This document shows, piece by piece, positions 8,043-16,030 of a DNA stretch of 64,000 nucleotides. The notes beneath the pieces were generated by a model, which made no database searches, had not been told where the DNA came from, and was given only the letters and a program-made list of their open reading frames with translations. The translations under genes were made by a program, and so were the position numbers. Positions within the stretch are counted from its first letter, which is position 1; each line of letters starts with the position of its first letter. Origin of the DNA: Streptomyces aurantiacus. Its GTDB lineage: Bacteria; Actinomycetota; Actinomycetes; Streptomycetales; Streptomycetaceae. The DNA is taken from positions 1 through 64,000 of the forward strand of contig NZ_LIPP01000183.1 in NCBI RefSeq assembly GCF_001418335.1. Reading direction: 5' to 3'.

Positions 8043-9947
8043 TCACCCGAAGACGTTGTCCGCCTCGTCCCAGTTGTAGGGATCGGCGGGTGCCAGGCTC
8101 CGGGGGGCTCGCGAGGACGACTGGTACATCGCCTCGATCTCGGCGGCGTACCGCTGCCCGATGGCGTCCCTGCGCAGCTTCATCGACGGGGTGAGCAACC
8201 CGTTGGCCAGGTCGAACGGCTCGGGCAGTACCCGGTACACACGAATGGACTCCACGTGCGGCACGGTGGAGTTGGCCGCGCCCACCACGCGGTTGATCTC
8301 CTCCCGCAGGGCGTTCTCCTCGCGCAGTACGCGGTCGTACGCCTCGCCCGGCACGGTGTGGACCGAGCGCCAGTACGCGAGGTACTCGGCGTCGAGGGTG
8401 ATCAGGGCCCCCACGCAGGGCCGGTTGTCGCCCACGACCACCGCCTGGTGGATGAGCGGATGGACCCGCAGACGCTCTTCGAGCGCCGCGGGAGCGACAC
8501 TCTTGCCGCCGCTCGTGACGACGATGTCCTTCTTGCGGCCGATGACGCTCAGATAGCCCTCGTCGTCGAGCCGGCCGAGGTCGCCCGTGGCGAGCCAGCC
8601 GTTGTGGAACGCGGCCTGGTTGCCCTCCTCGTCGTTGATGTAGCCCTGGAAGACCGAGGGCCCCCGCACGAGGATCTCCCCGTCCTCTGCCACCTGGATC
8701 TCCGTGTCGGGCAGGGCCTGCCCCACGGTGCCGAGTTTCTCCCGGCCGACGGGCTGGGCCGTGATGCCGCCGCTCGTCTCGGTGAGCCCGTAGCCGTCGT
8801 GGACCGGGATACCGATTCCCGAGTAGAAGAGGGCCAGTTCCCGGTTGAGGGGGGAGCCGCCGGACACGGCGCCGCACACCTTTCCGCCCAGTGCCGCGCG
8901 GAGCTTCCGGTACACCGTCTTGTCGTACAGAGCGTGTTGCAGGCGAAGATCGAGGCCGGGCCCCGGCCCTGCTCCCAGCCGTTGCCGCTCGGTGGCCGCG
9001 GCGAACTCCTGCGCGGTGCGCACGGCGCGCTCGAACACGGCTCCGCGGCCGGCCTCTTCGGCCTTGCGCAGGAAATTCTTGTAGAGCTTCTCGAAGACGA
9101 ACGGTACGGCGTAGAGATAGGTCGGCCGGAAGGACAGCAGGGCGTCGGCCAGTGTCTCCGCGCGCAGGTCGGGTTCGTGGCCCATGAGCATGCCGCCGCG
9201 CATGCACAGCCCCTGGACCATCAGGCCGTAGACGTGCGAGAAGGGCAGGAGGGCCAGCACGGTCGGCTGCTGCCCCGACGGCGCCGTGGTGTGTCCCCAC
9301 CCGGCCAGCAGCGTGTCGCAGGGGCTGCCCAGGCTGCTGTGGCTCAGTGCGCAGCCCCTGGGGTGCCCCGTCGTGCCGGAGGTGTAGGCGATGACGGCGG
9401 TCGAGTCGGGCAGCACGATCCGGCGCATGGACTCGACGGTGGTGACCGGTACCGACAGGCCCGACTCGGCCAGGTCCGCCAGGGCCCCGGCGTCGAGCTG
9501 CCAGACGTGCCGCAGGGCGGGCAGTGCGGCGCACACCGAGCCGACCGTCATGATGCCCTGCTCGTCCTCCACCACCACGGCGACGCAGCTCGCGTCCTGG
9601 AGGATCCACCCCACCTGTTCGTGCGAGGACGTCGGGTGGATCGGAACGATCTCGGCGCCCACCGTCCACAGCGCGTAGCTGAGCACGGTCCACTCGTAGC
9701 GGGTGCGGGCCATGACGGCCACGCGGTGGCCCGGGAAGATCCCGGCCGCGATGAAGCCGCGTGCGACGCCCACCACTTCGTCCCGCAACTCGATCGCGGT
9801 GACCGGCGACCAGACCGGGGGAGAGGTGTCGGAGCGGCGTGCCAACTGCTGGAGGAGCGGGTCGCGTTCCGCAGTCTCGAAGAGACTGTCGGCGAGCCCT
9901 CCCTGCATCAGTAAGGGGGCCTGTCTGGATATTTCCAAGGGGTGCAT
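8043..9947 (-). CDS. AMP-dependent fatty acyl-CoA ligase (FadD-type)
   Basis: A 634-residue member of the ANL superfamily that adenylates a carboxylic acid and transfers it to CoA. The P-loop-like AMP motif VIAYTSGTTGHPRGCALSH is near residue 200. DGYGLTETSGGI is the A5-type motif. TGDLGRLDDEGYLSVIGRKK carries the conserved Asp and the hinge before the mobile C-terminal domain. Length and motif order fit long-chain fatty-acid--CoA ligases. There is no signal peptide. ATG 9947 is preceded by GGAG at a six-base spacing. It is a single gene, divergent from the hydrolase at 10373. Substrate chain length cannot be read from sequence. Confidence 0.85.
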   Translation of the reverse strand: MHPLEISRQAPLLMQGGLADSLFETAERDPLLQQLARRSDTSPPVWSPVTAIELRDEVVGVARGFIAAGIFPGHRVAVMARTRYEWTVLSYALWTVGAEIVPIHPTSSHEQVGWILQDASCVAVVVEDEQGIMTVGSVCAALPALRHVWQLDAGALADLAESGLSVPVTTVESMRRIVLPDSTAVIAYTSGTTGHPRGCALSHSSLGSPCDTLLAGWGHTTAPSGQQPTVLALLPFSHVYGLMVQGLCMRGGMLMGHEPDLRAETLADALLSFRPTYLYAVPFVFEKLYKNFLRKAEEAGRGAVFERAVRTAQEFAAATERQRLGAGPGPGLDLRLQHALYDKTVYRKLRAALGGKVCGAVSGGSPLNRELALFYSGIGIPVHDGYGLTETSGGITAQPVGREKLGTVGQALPDTEIQVAEDGEILVRGPSVFQGYINDEEGNQAAFHNGWLATGDLGRLDDEGYLSVIGRKKDIVVTSGGKSVAPAALEERLRVHPLIHQAVVVGDNRPCVGALITLDAEYLAYWRSVHTVPGEAYDRVLREENALREEINRVVGAANSTVPHVESIRVYRVLPEPFDLANGLLTPSMKLRRDAIGQRYAAEIEAMYQSSSRAPRSLAPADPYNWDEADNVFG

Positions 9948-10372
9948 GTGCCGCTCCAGAATCTCAGAGCGCCCCTCCGATGGAGTCCGGAATCGAGGGC
10001 GTTCGAAATCTAGCCCACGACGGCGGGGGTTGGGTCACGAACGGTCGATCATCCTGACCTGATTGTCACCGAGCCACTGCGGTCCGTCGAGCAGGAAGTG
10101 GTTCTTCTGCCGGAGTGCCCCTTATCTGTACGCGGGCACCGGCATGGGCGGGCCGGAAGGGGCATGGGCGGGCGGTGCAGGGGGCATGGACGGGTATGGA
10201 GGGACCGGATGGGAGCGGAGAGGCCGGACGGGCTGGACGGGCGGTCCGCTCCGCCCCTCATTACGATGAAATTGCAGTAGTTGCAGTAGTTGCAGAAATT
10301 GCGATGAAGGAGACCGTCGGGCCGGCCGGCGGTCCGCGTGCGAGGGGGCCGACCGACGTCAGGAGGGCCGCC
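9948..10372. other. Divergent intergenic region with G-rich stretch and 9-bp direct repeats
   Basis: This 425-base gap separates the acyl-CoA ligase and hydrolase genes. Bases 10135-10250 are a GGGC/GGGA-rich low-complexity stretch. Bases 10272-10307 hold four 9-bp repeats beginning TTGC. Frames reading into the hydrolase from 10115 are open but non-coding in character. Confidence 0.6.
10272..10307 (+). repeat. Four 9-bp direct repeats (TTGCAGTAG type)
   Basis: Units are TTGCAGTAG (10272), TTGCAGTAG (10281), TTGCAGAAA (10290) and TTGCGATGA (10299). GAAATTGC occurs at both ends of the array (10268 and 10295), exactly three units apart. It ends about 65 bases before the hydrolase start, so it may be an operator with several in-phase subsites. 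Confidence 0.7.
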
Positions 10373-11257
10373 GTGAGCACGATCGCGGTGAAGGCCGCCC
10401 GGCTGAGGAGCGGGCTCGTCCTCCCGTACGCGGAGGCCGGCTACCCGGAAGGCGTTCCCGTCGTCTTCGTGCACGGCCTCGCGGACTCCTGGTGGACGTT
10501 CGAGCCCCTGCTCAGACAGCTGCCCGCCGCGCTGCACGGGTACGCCCCCACCCAGCGCGGCCACGGCGACGCCGAACGGCCCCCGGACGGCTACGCTCCG
10601 GAAGACTTCGCCGGCGACCTCGTGGAATTCCTCGACGCCGTGGGCGTCCGCCGTGCCGTCCTGGTCGGTGCGTCGAGCGGCGGGGTGGCCGCGCGGCTGG
10701 TCGCGGGCAGCCACCCGGACCGGGTGGCGGGCCTCGTCCTGGCGGGCGTTCCGGCCACCCTCGCCGACAAGCCAGGGGCGGCGGCCCTGGGGGAGAAGGC
10801 CAAGAAGCTCGCCGACCCCGTGCCGCGCGCCTTCGTCGAGGAACTGCTCGGCGGCCTCACGGACCGGCCGCTGGGCCGCGGACTCCTCGCGACGATCACC
10901 GAGGAGAAGCTGAAAGTGCCCGCACGGGTCTGGCGGGACACCGTGCGCGGCCTGCTGGAGACGGACCTCGCGGCCACACTGAGGGGCATCCTCGTCCCCA
11001 CGCTCGTGCTCTGGGGCGACGCCGACAGCGTCCTGCCGCGCGCCGATCAGCAGCGGATCGTCGACACGGTCTTCGACGCGCGGCTCGTCGTGTACGAGGG
11101 TGCCGGTCACGCCCTGTACTGGGAGGAGCCCGAACGGCTCGTCCAGGACATCGCCGCCTTCGCCGCCGCGGTCCTGCCGGACCGTCCCGACGGCGACGCT
11201 CCCGGCAGAGCCGGGACGCCGCCGCCCCCGGACGGTCGGGCAGGCTCACCGAAGTGA
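10373..11257 (+). CDS. Alpha/beta hydrolase
   Basis: A 294-residue cytoplasmic alpha/beta-hydrolase-fold enzyme. VVFVHGLADSW is the oxyanion strand/loop. The nucleophile elbow is G99-A-S-S-G103 (Ser101). LWGDADSVLP carries the acidic residue and GAGHALYWEEPE the catalytic His. The GTG at 10373 is chosen because a perfect AGGAGG lies six bases upstream; the frame upstream to 10115 is non-coding. Substrate is unknown. Regulation through the 9-bp repeats upstream is possible. It converges with the NPP1 gene, with only 31 bases between the stops. Confidence 0.85.
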   Translation: MSTIAVKAARLRSGLVLPYAEAGYPEGVPVVFVHGLADSWWTFEPLLRQLPAALHGYAPTQRGHGDAERPPDGYAPEDFAGDLVEFLDAVGVRRAVLVGASSGGVAARLVAGSHPDRVAGLVLAGVPATLADKPGAAALGEKAKKLADPVPRAFVEELLGGLTDRPLGRGLLATITEEKLKVPARVWRDTVRGLLETDLAATLRGILVPTLVLWGDADSVLPRADQQRIVDTVFDARLVVYEGAGHALYWEEPERLVQDIAAFAAAVLPDRPDGDAPGRAGTPPPPDGRAGSPK

Positions 11258-11288
11258 CGGTGGCCAGGACCGCGGGTGTGACGCCCGA

Positions 11289-12083
11289 TCAGGCGTTGGG
11301 GTCGAACGCGATCCCCGACGGCTTGGCCGACGCCAGGTGCGAGTTGAACGTGCTGTCCTTGATGCCGAGCGTCGCACTGCCGAAGTTGTACGACGTCAGG
11401 GTGTCACGTATCCCGGCCGGATAGCCGTTCCAGCCGACCAGCGGCGGGTACTGCCAGGTCCCCTTGTGGTTCTCCGGCGGCTCGTCGTTCGCGGTCGCGG
11501 AGCGGAAGCAGTGCGTGCTGATCCCGTCCTTGTGGTACACGATCTTGGCGTGTGTCCCGTCCCAGCGGATCGCCGAACGGTTGTGGATCACGAACGAGCC
11601 GTGCTCGGACGTCGAGACGTACTCGGCCTGGTTGTTCTGCACCCAGACCACGACGTGCTCCCAGTCGTGCCGATGCCCGCCGAGCCCGCTGCCGGCCACG
11701 GCCTGGTCCTTCTCGAAGTAGGAGGCGTAGACGATCGCGCACCAGCCGTTGTTGCACTTGGAGCGCGAGTAACCGTTGGTGTTGTCCAGGTCCGAGGCGT
11801 CCCGGCACTGGCCGTTGAGGGCGCCGCTCGGGTTCAGTCCGCCGTTGACGGCCCCGCCCGGGCCGATGGCCGGCGTGGCGTAGCAGCCGTCCGTGTCGTA
11901 GTCGTAGGCGGGCTGGTACGTCTGGTCCAGTGCCTCGGCGTTGGCGGGCAGGGCGCCGGGTGGCGCCGCCAGGGCGGTGGCCGGGAAAGCGAGGACCAGA
12001 GCGGCGGCGCCCGCGAGGACGCCGAGCGACCTCCGTCCCAGGCGCCGTGATCCGAAGAGCTTCGATACCGGTCTGCCGTTCAC
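11289..12083 (-). CDS. NPP1-family (necrosis-inducing-like) secreted protein
   Basis: A 264-residue exported protein. The signal peptide follows basic residues (RRLGRRSLGVLAGAAALVLA) and ends around ATALAAP. The mature part has the NPP1/NLP hallmark GHRHDWEHVVVWV around residue 140, plus paired Cys residues (CRDASD, KCNNGWC) and DPFN-like C-terminal sequence. In plant-associated microbes NLPs bind sphingolipid glycans and lyse membranes; a cytolytic role here is only inferred. I chose GTG 12083 because AGGAGG sits exactly six bases upstream, within what would otherwise be codons of a longer start at 12098 or 12188. Confidence 0.85.
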   Translation of the reverse strand: MNGRPVSKLFGSRRLGRRSLGVLAGAAALVLAFPATALAAPPGALPANAEALDQTYQPAYDYDTDGCYATPAIGPGGAVNGGLNPSGALNGQCRDASDLDNTNGYSRSKCNNGWCAIVYASYFEKDQAVAGSGLGGHRHDWEHVVVWVQNNQAEYVSTSEHGSFVIHNRSAIRWDGTHAKIVYHKDGISTHCFRSATANDEPPENHKGTWQYPPLVGWNGYPAGIRDTLTSYNFGSATLGIKDSTFNSHLASAKPSGIAFDPNA

Positions 12084-12270
12084 AAGCGTCCTCCTCATCG
12101 GCCTTGTGCAGGCCAACGCCCTGTATGACATGTCCAGCTCAGGGTTGCTGGTTTTCCCGCCCGTGCCAAGAGGACCCAGGAGGCGCAACGGTTACGGAGT
12201 GCCGAACAGTTGTGGCTCGTCCGGCCCAAGAACGTCACGGACGACGGGGGTTGATGGAAAGCTGTGCGGC

Positions 12271-14061
12271 ATGAGCGCGCCGCGGACCACCCGGCCCGAG
12301 GGTGGCCGGCACACCGCCCTCCACCCGCCCGAACCGACGGACACGGCCGAACGACCCGCCGCGTCCGCGGAGTTGACGCGGCACGCGCTGCACTCATGGC
12401 ACGGGTGGCACGGCTGGCACGAGTGGTACGTGCGGCACCGGCGGTGGTGGTACGCGCTGGCCGTCGTCGCTCTCCTCGCCGAGATGGCGGTCGCGATGGT
12501 CACCACCGCCGTCGAGCAGACCCCCACCATCGACGAACCGGTGTACGTGGCCACGGCCGAGGTGTACCTCAAGGAACACAGCTTCCGTTACAACCCCGAA
12601 CACCCGCCGCTCGGCAAGCTGATCATCGCGTCCGGCCTGGTGTTCACCGACGCGCGCCTCGACTCCGGCTTCGTCGGCAGCCAGACGGCGCTCGGTCGGC
12701 ACGTGCTGTACGAGTCGGGCAACGACCCCGGGCACCTCATGCTGTACGCGCGCCTCCCGGTGATCGTCCTGACGCTGCTGTTCGGTCTCGTGGTCCTCGC
12801 GTTCGCCCGCGACCTCACCGGCCCGGCAGGCGGGCTCGTGGCCCTCGCCCTGTACGCGTTCTCCCCGGACGTCATCGCGAACGGTTCGCTGGCCACACTC
12901 GACGTGCCCGCGGCCGGATTCCTGCTCACCTGCGTATGGCTGCTGTGGCGGGCCCGGCGGCGACCGTACTTCTACCTGCCGCTCGCCGGAGTGGCCCTGG
13001 GCGCGGCGACGGCCACGAAGATGAGCGTGCTGCCGGTGATCCCGGTGCTGATGCTGCTGGCGGTCCTGTCGTTCCAGCACGCCGGCCGCACTCAGAACTC
13101 CGACGCCCGTGCCCGTGTTCGTGCCCGGATGCACCTCGTCGCGTACGGGGTGGCCGCCGCCGTCGGTATGGCGCTGGTCGCGGTCGCCGTCGTGTGGGTC
13201 ACGTACCTCGTCGTCGACCCACGGCTGCGCTGGACGGCGCCCGAGAACGTGCCGGACATCCGCGGGATGCGCGGCCGGGTCGCGGCATGGCTGCCGTTCC
13301 CCGAGGCCTACCGGGACGGCATGCGCGTCCAGTTCGGCTTCGAGTACGACATCTGGCAGGGCTTCCTCTTCGGACGGCTGTACGAGGGCTCGCTCTGGTA
13401 CTACCTGCCGGCCGCGCTCCTGGTGAAGACACCGCTCGGCATGCTCGCGCTGTGGACGGCGGGCGCCGTAGCGCTCCTGGCCGTGCGCCGGCTGCGCCCC
13501 GCCGTTCCGTACGTGCTCGTCCCCGCGGCCCTGCTGCTGGGCGTCTCCATGAACGGTGCCCGGGATCTCGGCGTACGGTACGCCGTGTTCATGCCGATGT
13601 TCCTGGCCGTCGGCGCCTCGGCGGTGACGCTCTTCCGCCGTCGCCCCGCCCACTGGGCGACGGTGGCACTGGTCTGCTTCGTGGCGGTCAGCTCGCTGCG
13701 CACGTACCCGTACTACCTGCCGTACTCCAACGAGGCGTTCGGTGGTCCTTCGAAGACCCATCTGCGGCTGCACGACTCGAACGTCGACTGGGGTCAGGAT
13801 CTGGGCCGCCTCGCGGACCACCTCCGGCGGCACCATCCCGGCGAGCGGGTCTGGCTCGTCCACAAGGGCGCGGGCGTGCCCTCCTCCTACGGCATCGACG
13901 CGTCCGATCCGCTCAAGGCCCCCCTCGGCGAGGTGCACGGGCTGCTCGTGGTGTCCGACTCCTCGGCGGCGAAGGCCGACGGGCGGCTCGCCGCCCTGCT
14001 CGACACCAGTACGCCGATCGACGAGGTCGGCCACTCGATCACGCTCTACAGGCGCCGCTGA
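12271..14061 (+). CDS. GT39-like membrane glycosyltransferase (phospholipid-carrier dependent)
   Basis: A 596-residue polytopic protein. Transmembrane segments start near residue 50 (WWYALAVVALLAEMAVAMV) and recur through residue about 450. The first extracytoplasmic loop has the acidic TIDEPVY motif expected for the catalytic Asp-Glu of PMT/ArnT-type GT-C enzymes, followed by NPEHPPLGKLI. The C-terminal extracytoplasmic domain has SNEAFGGPSKTHLRLHDSNV followed by DWGQDL, typical of this family. It would transfer a sugar from a polyprenyl carrier outside the membrane. The cytoplasmic N-terminus has a curious SWHGWHGWHEWY repeat. The start ATG lacks a strong ribosome site. It is divergent from the NPP1 gene. 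Confidence 0.78.
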   Translation: MSAPRTTRPEGGRHTALHPPEPTDTAERPAASAELTRHALHSWHGWHGWHEWYVRHRRWWYALAVVALLAEMAVAMVTTAVEQTPTIDEPVYVATAEVYLKEHSFRYNPEHPPLGKLIIASGLVFTDARLDSGFVGSQTALGRHVLYESGNDPGHLMLYARLPVIVLTLLFGLVVLAFARDLTGPAGGLVALALYAFSPDVIANGSLATLDVPAAGFLLTCVWLLWRARRRPYFYLPLAGVALGAATATKMSVLPVIPVLMLLAVLSFQHAGRTQNSDARARVRARMHLVAYGVAAAVGMALVAVAVVWVTYLVVDPRLRWTAPENVPDIRGMRGRVAAWLPFPEAYRDGMRVQFGFEYDIWQGFLFGRLYEGSLWYYLPAALLVKTPLGMLALWTAGAVALLAVRRLRPAVPYVLVPAALLLGVSMNGARDLGVRYAVFMPMFLAVGASAVTLFRRRPAHWATVALVCFVAVSSLRTYPYYLPYSNEAFGGPSKTHLRLHDSNVDWGQDLGRLADHLRRHHPGERVWLVHKGAGVPSSYGIDASDPLKAPLGEVHGLLVVSDSSAAKADGRLAALLDTSTPIDEVGHSITLYRRR

Positions 14062-14155
14062 TGGCGAGAGCCACGGGCGAACGGCCCCATCGCATCCGCC
14101 ACTTCGACCACTTCGACCCGACCGGTTCGGCGCGTCCGCCGGTATCGTCGGATCC

Positions 14156-15112
14156 ATGACAATGCGTCGGACGGGTCTCAAGAGGAGACGCGGCGCGGTC
14201 AGGGCGATGGTGACGGCCCTCCTGTGCGTACTGGTGGCACTCCCCGCGAGAAGCGGCGCCGCGTCCGGGGCGGCCGCCGTACCGGACACCTCACGGGGCC
14301 ACTACGCCGGCCATGTCGGCTACGTCGGCACGTTCAACATCTACGGGAACATCGGCCACCGGGGCGACGCGGGCGACTGGATCAGGGACGAGGCCGACGC
14401 CATCTCGGAACTCACCCTCGGCGACATGGACCGGTGGCTGTTCATCGGCCTCCAGGAGGTCTGCCAGGCCCAAGGAGAGCGGTTGGCGCGGGAGTTGGGC
14501 ATGCGCAGCGCCTTCGTCGACACCGGCACGGACTGCGCCGACGGCCAGCCGTACGGGAACGCCCTCCTGTTCCACGAGGCCGTGCGGATCCTGCCACCGG
14601 CACTGCTGCCCAACACGGACGGCAGGGGCGGGGAGCGGGGCATCATCTGTGCCGTCGTCCGTGCTCCGGAGAGTCCGGATGGGGCGTACAGGTCGGACGG
14701 GTCGGGCCGGTCGGGGCCACCCGTCACGGCATGCAGTACGCATCTGAGCGTCGGCCGCACGCGGGACCGGGAACGGCAGGAGCAGACCGAGTTCATCCAT
14801 GACGACTGGAAGCCGGACGGCACGCACCCGCTCGGCGCCGACGGCCCGGTCGTCCTGGCGGGCGACCTGAACGCGCCGCCCGACGCGCGCGAGCTGGACG
14901 TGTTGTACGGCGGCGACGGCAGCGAGGCGAGCGGCCCCCCGGAGAGCGGACCGCCGTACACCCGGCCGACCTACGACGACGGCCGCAAGATCGACTACTT
15001 GTTCACGTGGGGTGAGCGGAGTGCCGGGCGATGGCACCGCACCGGCACGCGCCGGACCGTCAACTCGGATCACAGCTTCTACTACAGCGAGTTGTCGACA
15101 GGGACCGGATGA
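14156..15112 (+). CDS. Secreted endonuclease/exonuclease/phosphatase-family protein
   Basis: A 318-residue exported protein of the DNase I-like fold. The signal peptide is GAVRAMVTALLCVLVALPAR with processing near GAASG. Fold motifs in order: GTFNIYGNIG (Asn), IGLQEVC (metal-binding Glu), CSTHLSVGRT (His), LAGDLNAPPD (Asp/Asn), KIDYLF and NSDHSFYYS (catalytic Asp-His). Two Cys pairs suggest disulfides. It could be a nuclease, phosphodiesterase or sphingomyelinase-like enzyme; the sequence does not decide. ATG 14156 is assigned, with a second ATG at 14162; neither has a strong ribosome site. It follows the GT39-like gene by 94 bases. Confidence 0.75.
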   Translation: MTMRRTGLKRRRGAVRAMVTALLCVLVALPARSGAASGAAAVPDTSRGHYAGHVGYVGTFNIYGNIGHRGDAGDWIRDEADAISELTLGDMDRWLFIGLQEVCQAQGERLARELGMRSAFVDTGTDCADGQPYGNALLFHEAVRILPPALLPNTDGRGGERGIICAVVRAPESPDGAYRSDGSGRSGPPVTACSTHLSVGRTRDRERQEQTEFIHDDWKPDGTHPLGADGPVVLAGDLNAPPDARELDVLYGGDGSEASGPPESGPPYTRPTYDDGRKIDYLFTWGERSAGRWHRTGTRRTVNSDHSFYYSELSTGTG

Positions 15113-15143
15113 AGCGACCGGACACCGGATGAAGCGACCGGAC
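15104..15143 (+). repeat. Perfect 20-bp tandem duplication across a stop codon
   Basis: ACCGGATGAAGCGACCGGAC occurs at 15104-15123 and again at 15124-15143. The first copy contains the stop codon of the upstream gene (15110-15112). It looks like a recent slippage duplication. Confidence 0.9.
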
Positions 15144-15251
15144 AGGGGCCCGAACGGCCGTATCAGCCGGGGCCTGCGGTGGCCCGGCCCGTAGCGTGAC
15201 CACGGCAGGTGCGGATCCCGTGACACGAACCCCTGACCTCCTGGTGGCGCG

Positions 15252-15896
15252 ATGTGCTGGAGTGCGACGGCCGACCTCGTGGCGGGCTGCGGCATCGCGG
15301 CCGTCGGAGTGGCCTGCGTGGCGCGGACCCGCAGAGCGGCCGATCTGCCCATGGCCGGACTGCCCCTGCTCCTGGGCTTCCACCAGATCGTCGAGTCGCT
15401 GGTCTGGCGTTCCGGTGGTGGCACGGGACCCGCCACCGTGACCTGGGCGGCGATCGCCCTTCCCCTGCTCGCGGTGTGGGTGCCGGTGAGCGTGCTGTGC
15501 GTGGCGCCGCCGGGTGCCGTGCGGCGGCTGATGCTCCCGCTCGTCGTCGGACTCGCCACCGCGGCCGTGCTCTCGTACCGACTCGCCACCCATTCCGTGC
15601 GGGCCGAGATCCGCGGCCACACCGTCGGCTACGCCGTCTCCCTGCCCGGCGCGGAGGTACTCGTGGCGGGCTATCTGCTGGCCACGATCGGCTCGCTGCT
15701 GCTCTGCGGCGACCGGCTCCTGCGGGCCCTGGGCGTCCTGGTGGCGGTGGGCGCGGTGACCTGCTGGGCGCTGTGGCGGGCGGAGTTCGTCTCGACGTGG
15801 TGCGCGTTCGCGGCGGTGTGCTCGCTGGTCGTGTACGGCTGGGTGCGCGAGCGGTCCGGGCCGGCGAGCGTTCCCCGGGTGCCCGCCGGACCGTGA
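15252..15896 (+). CDS. DUF6629-type membrane protein
   Basis: A 214-residue integral membrane protein with about six or seven hydrophobic segments. It begins MCWSATADLVAGCGIAAVGV, followed by LPLLLGFHQIVESLVWR, a start I associate with DUF6629 proteins of actinomycetes. No catalytic motif is evident and the function is unknown. The ATG at 15252 is the only start that includes the conserved CWSA segment; the ribosome site is weak. It converges with the regulator gene at 16031 across a short tandem-repeat region. Confidence 0.65.
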   Translation: MCWSATADLVAGCGIAAVGVACVARTRRAADLPMAGLPLLLGFHQIVESLVWRSGGGTGPATVTWAAIALPLLAVWVPVSVLCVAPPGAVRRLMLPLVVGLATAAVLSYRLATHSVRAEIRGHTVGYAVSLPGAEVLVAGYLLATIGSLLLCGDRLLRALGVLVAVGAVTCWALWRAEFVSTWCAFAAVCSLVVYGWVRERSGPASVPRVPAGP

Positions 15897-15927
15897 CGGC
15901 GAGCGATGGCCGCGACACCTACCCTGC

Positions 15928-15979
15928 CTCGTCGACGGGCCTCGTCAACGGGCCTCGTCGACGGGTCCTGTCGACGGGC
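15928..15979. repeat. Four 13-bp tandem repeats between convergent genes
   Basis: Units CTCGTCGACGGGC, CTCGTCAACGGGC, CTCGTCGACGGGT and CCTGTCGACGGGC run head to tail at 15928-15979. Each contains GTCGAC or a one-base variant, so the array can fold into alternative hairpins. It sits between stops at 15896 and 16031. Confidence 0.85.
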
Positions 15980-16030
15980 CCCGTGGAGAAGGCTCGCCAC
16001 CGTGCTCGGCCGGCTCCGGCGGAACGCCGG

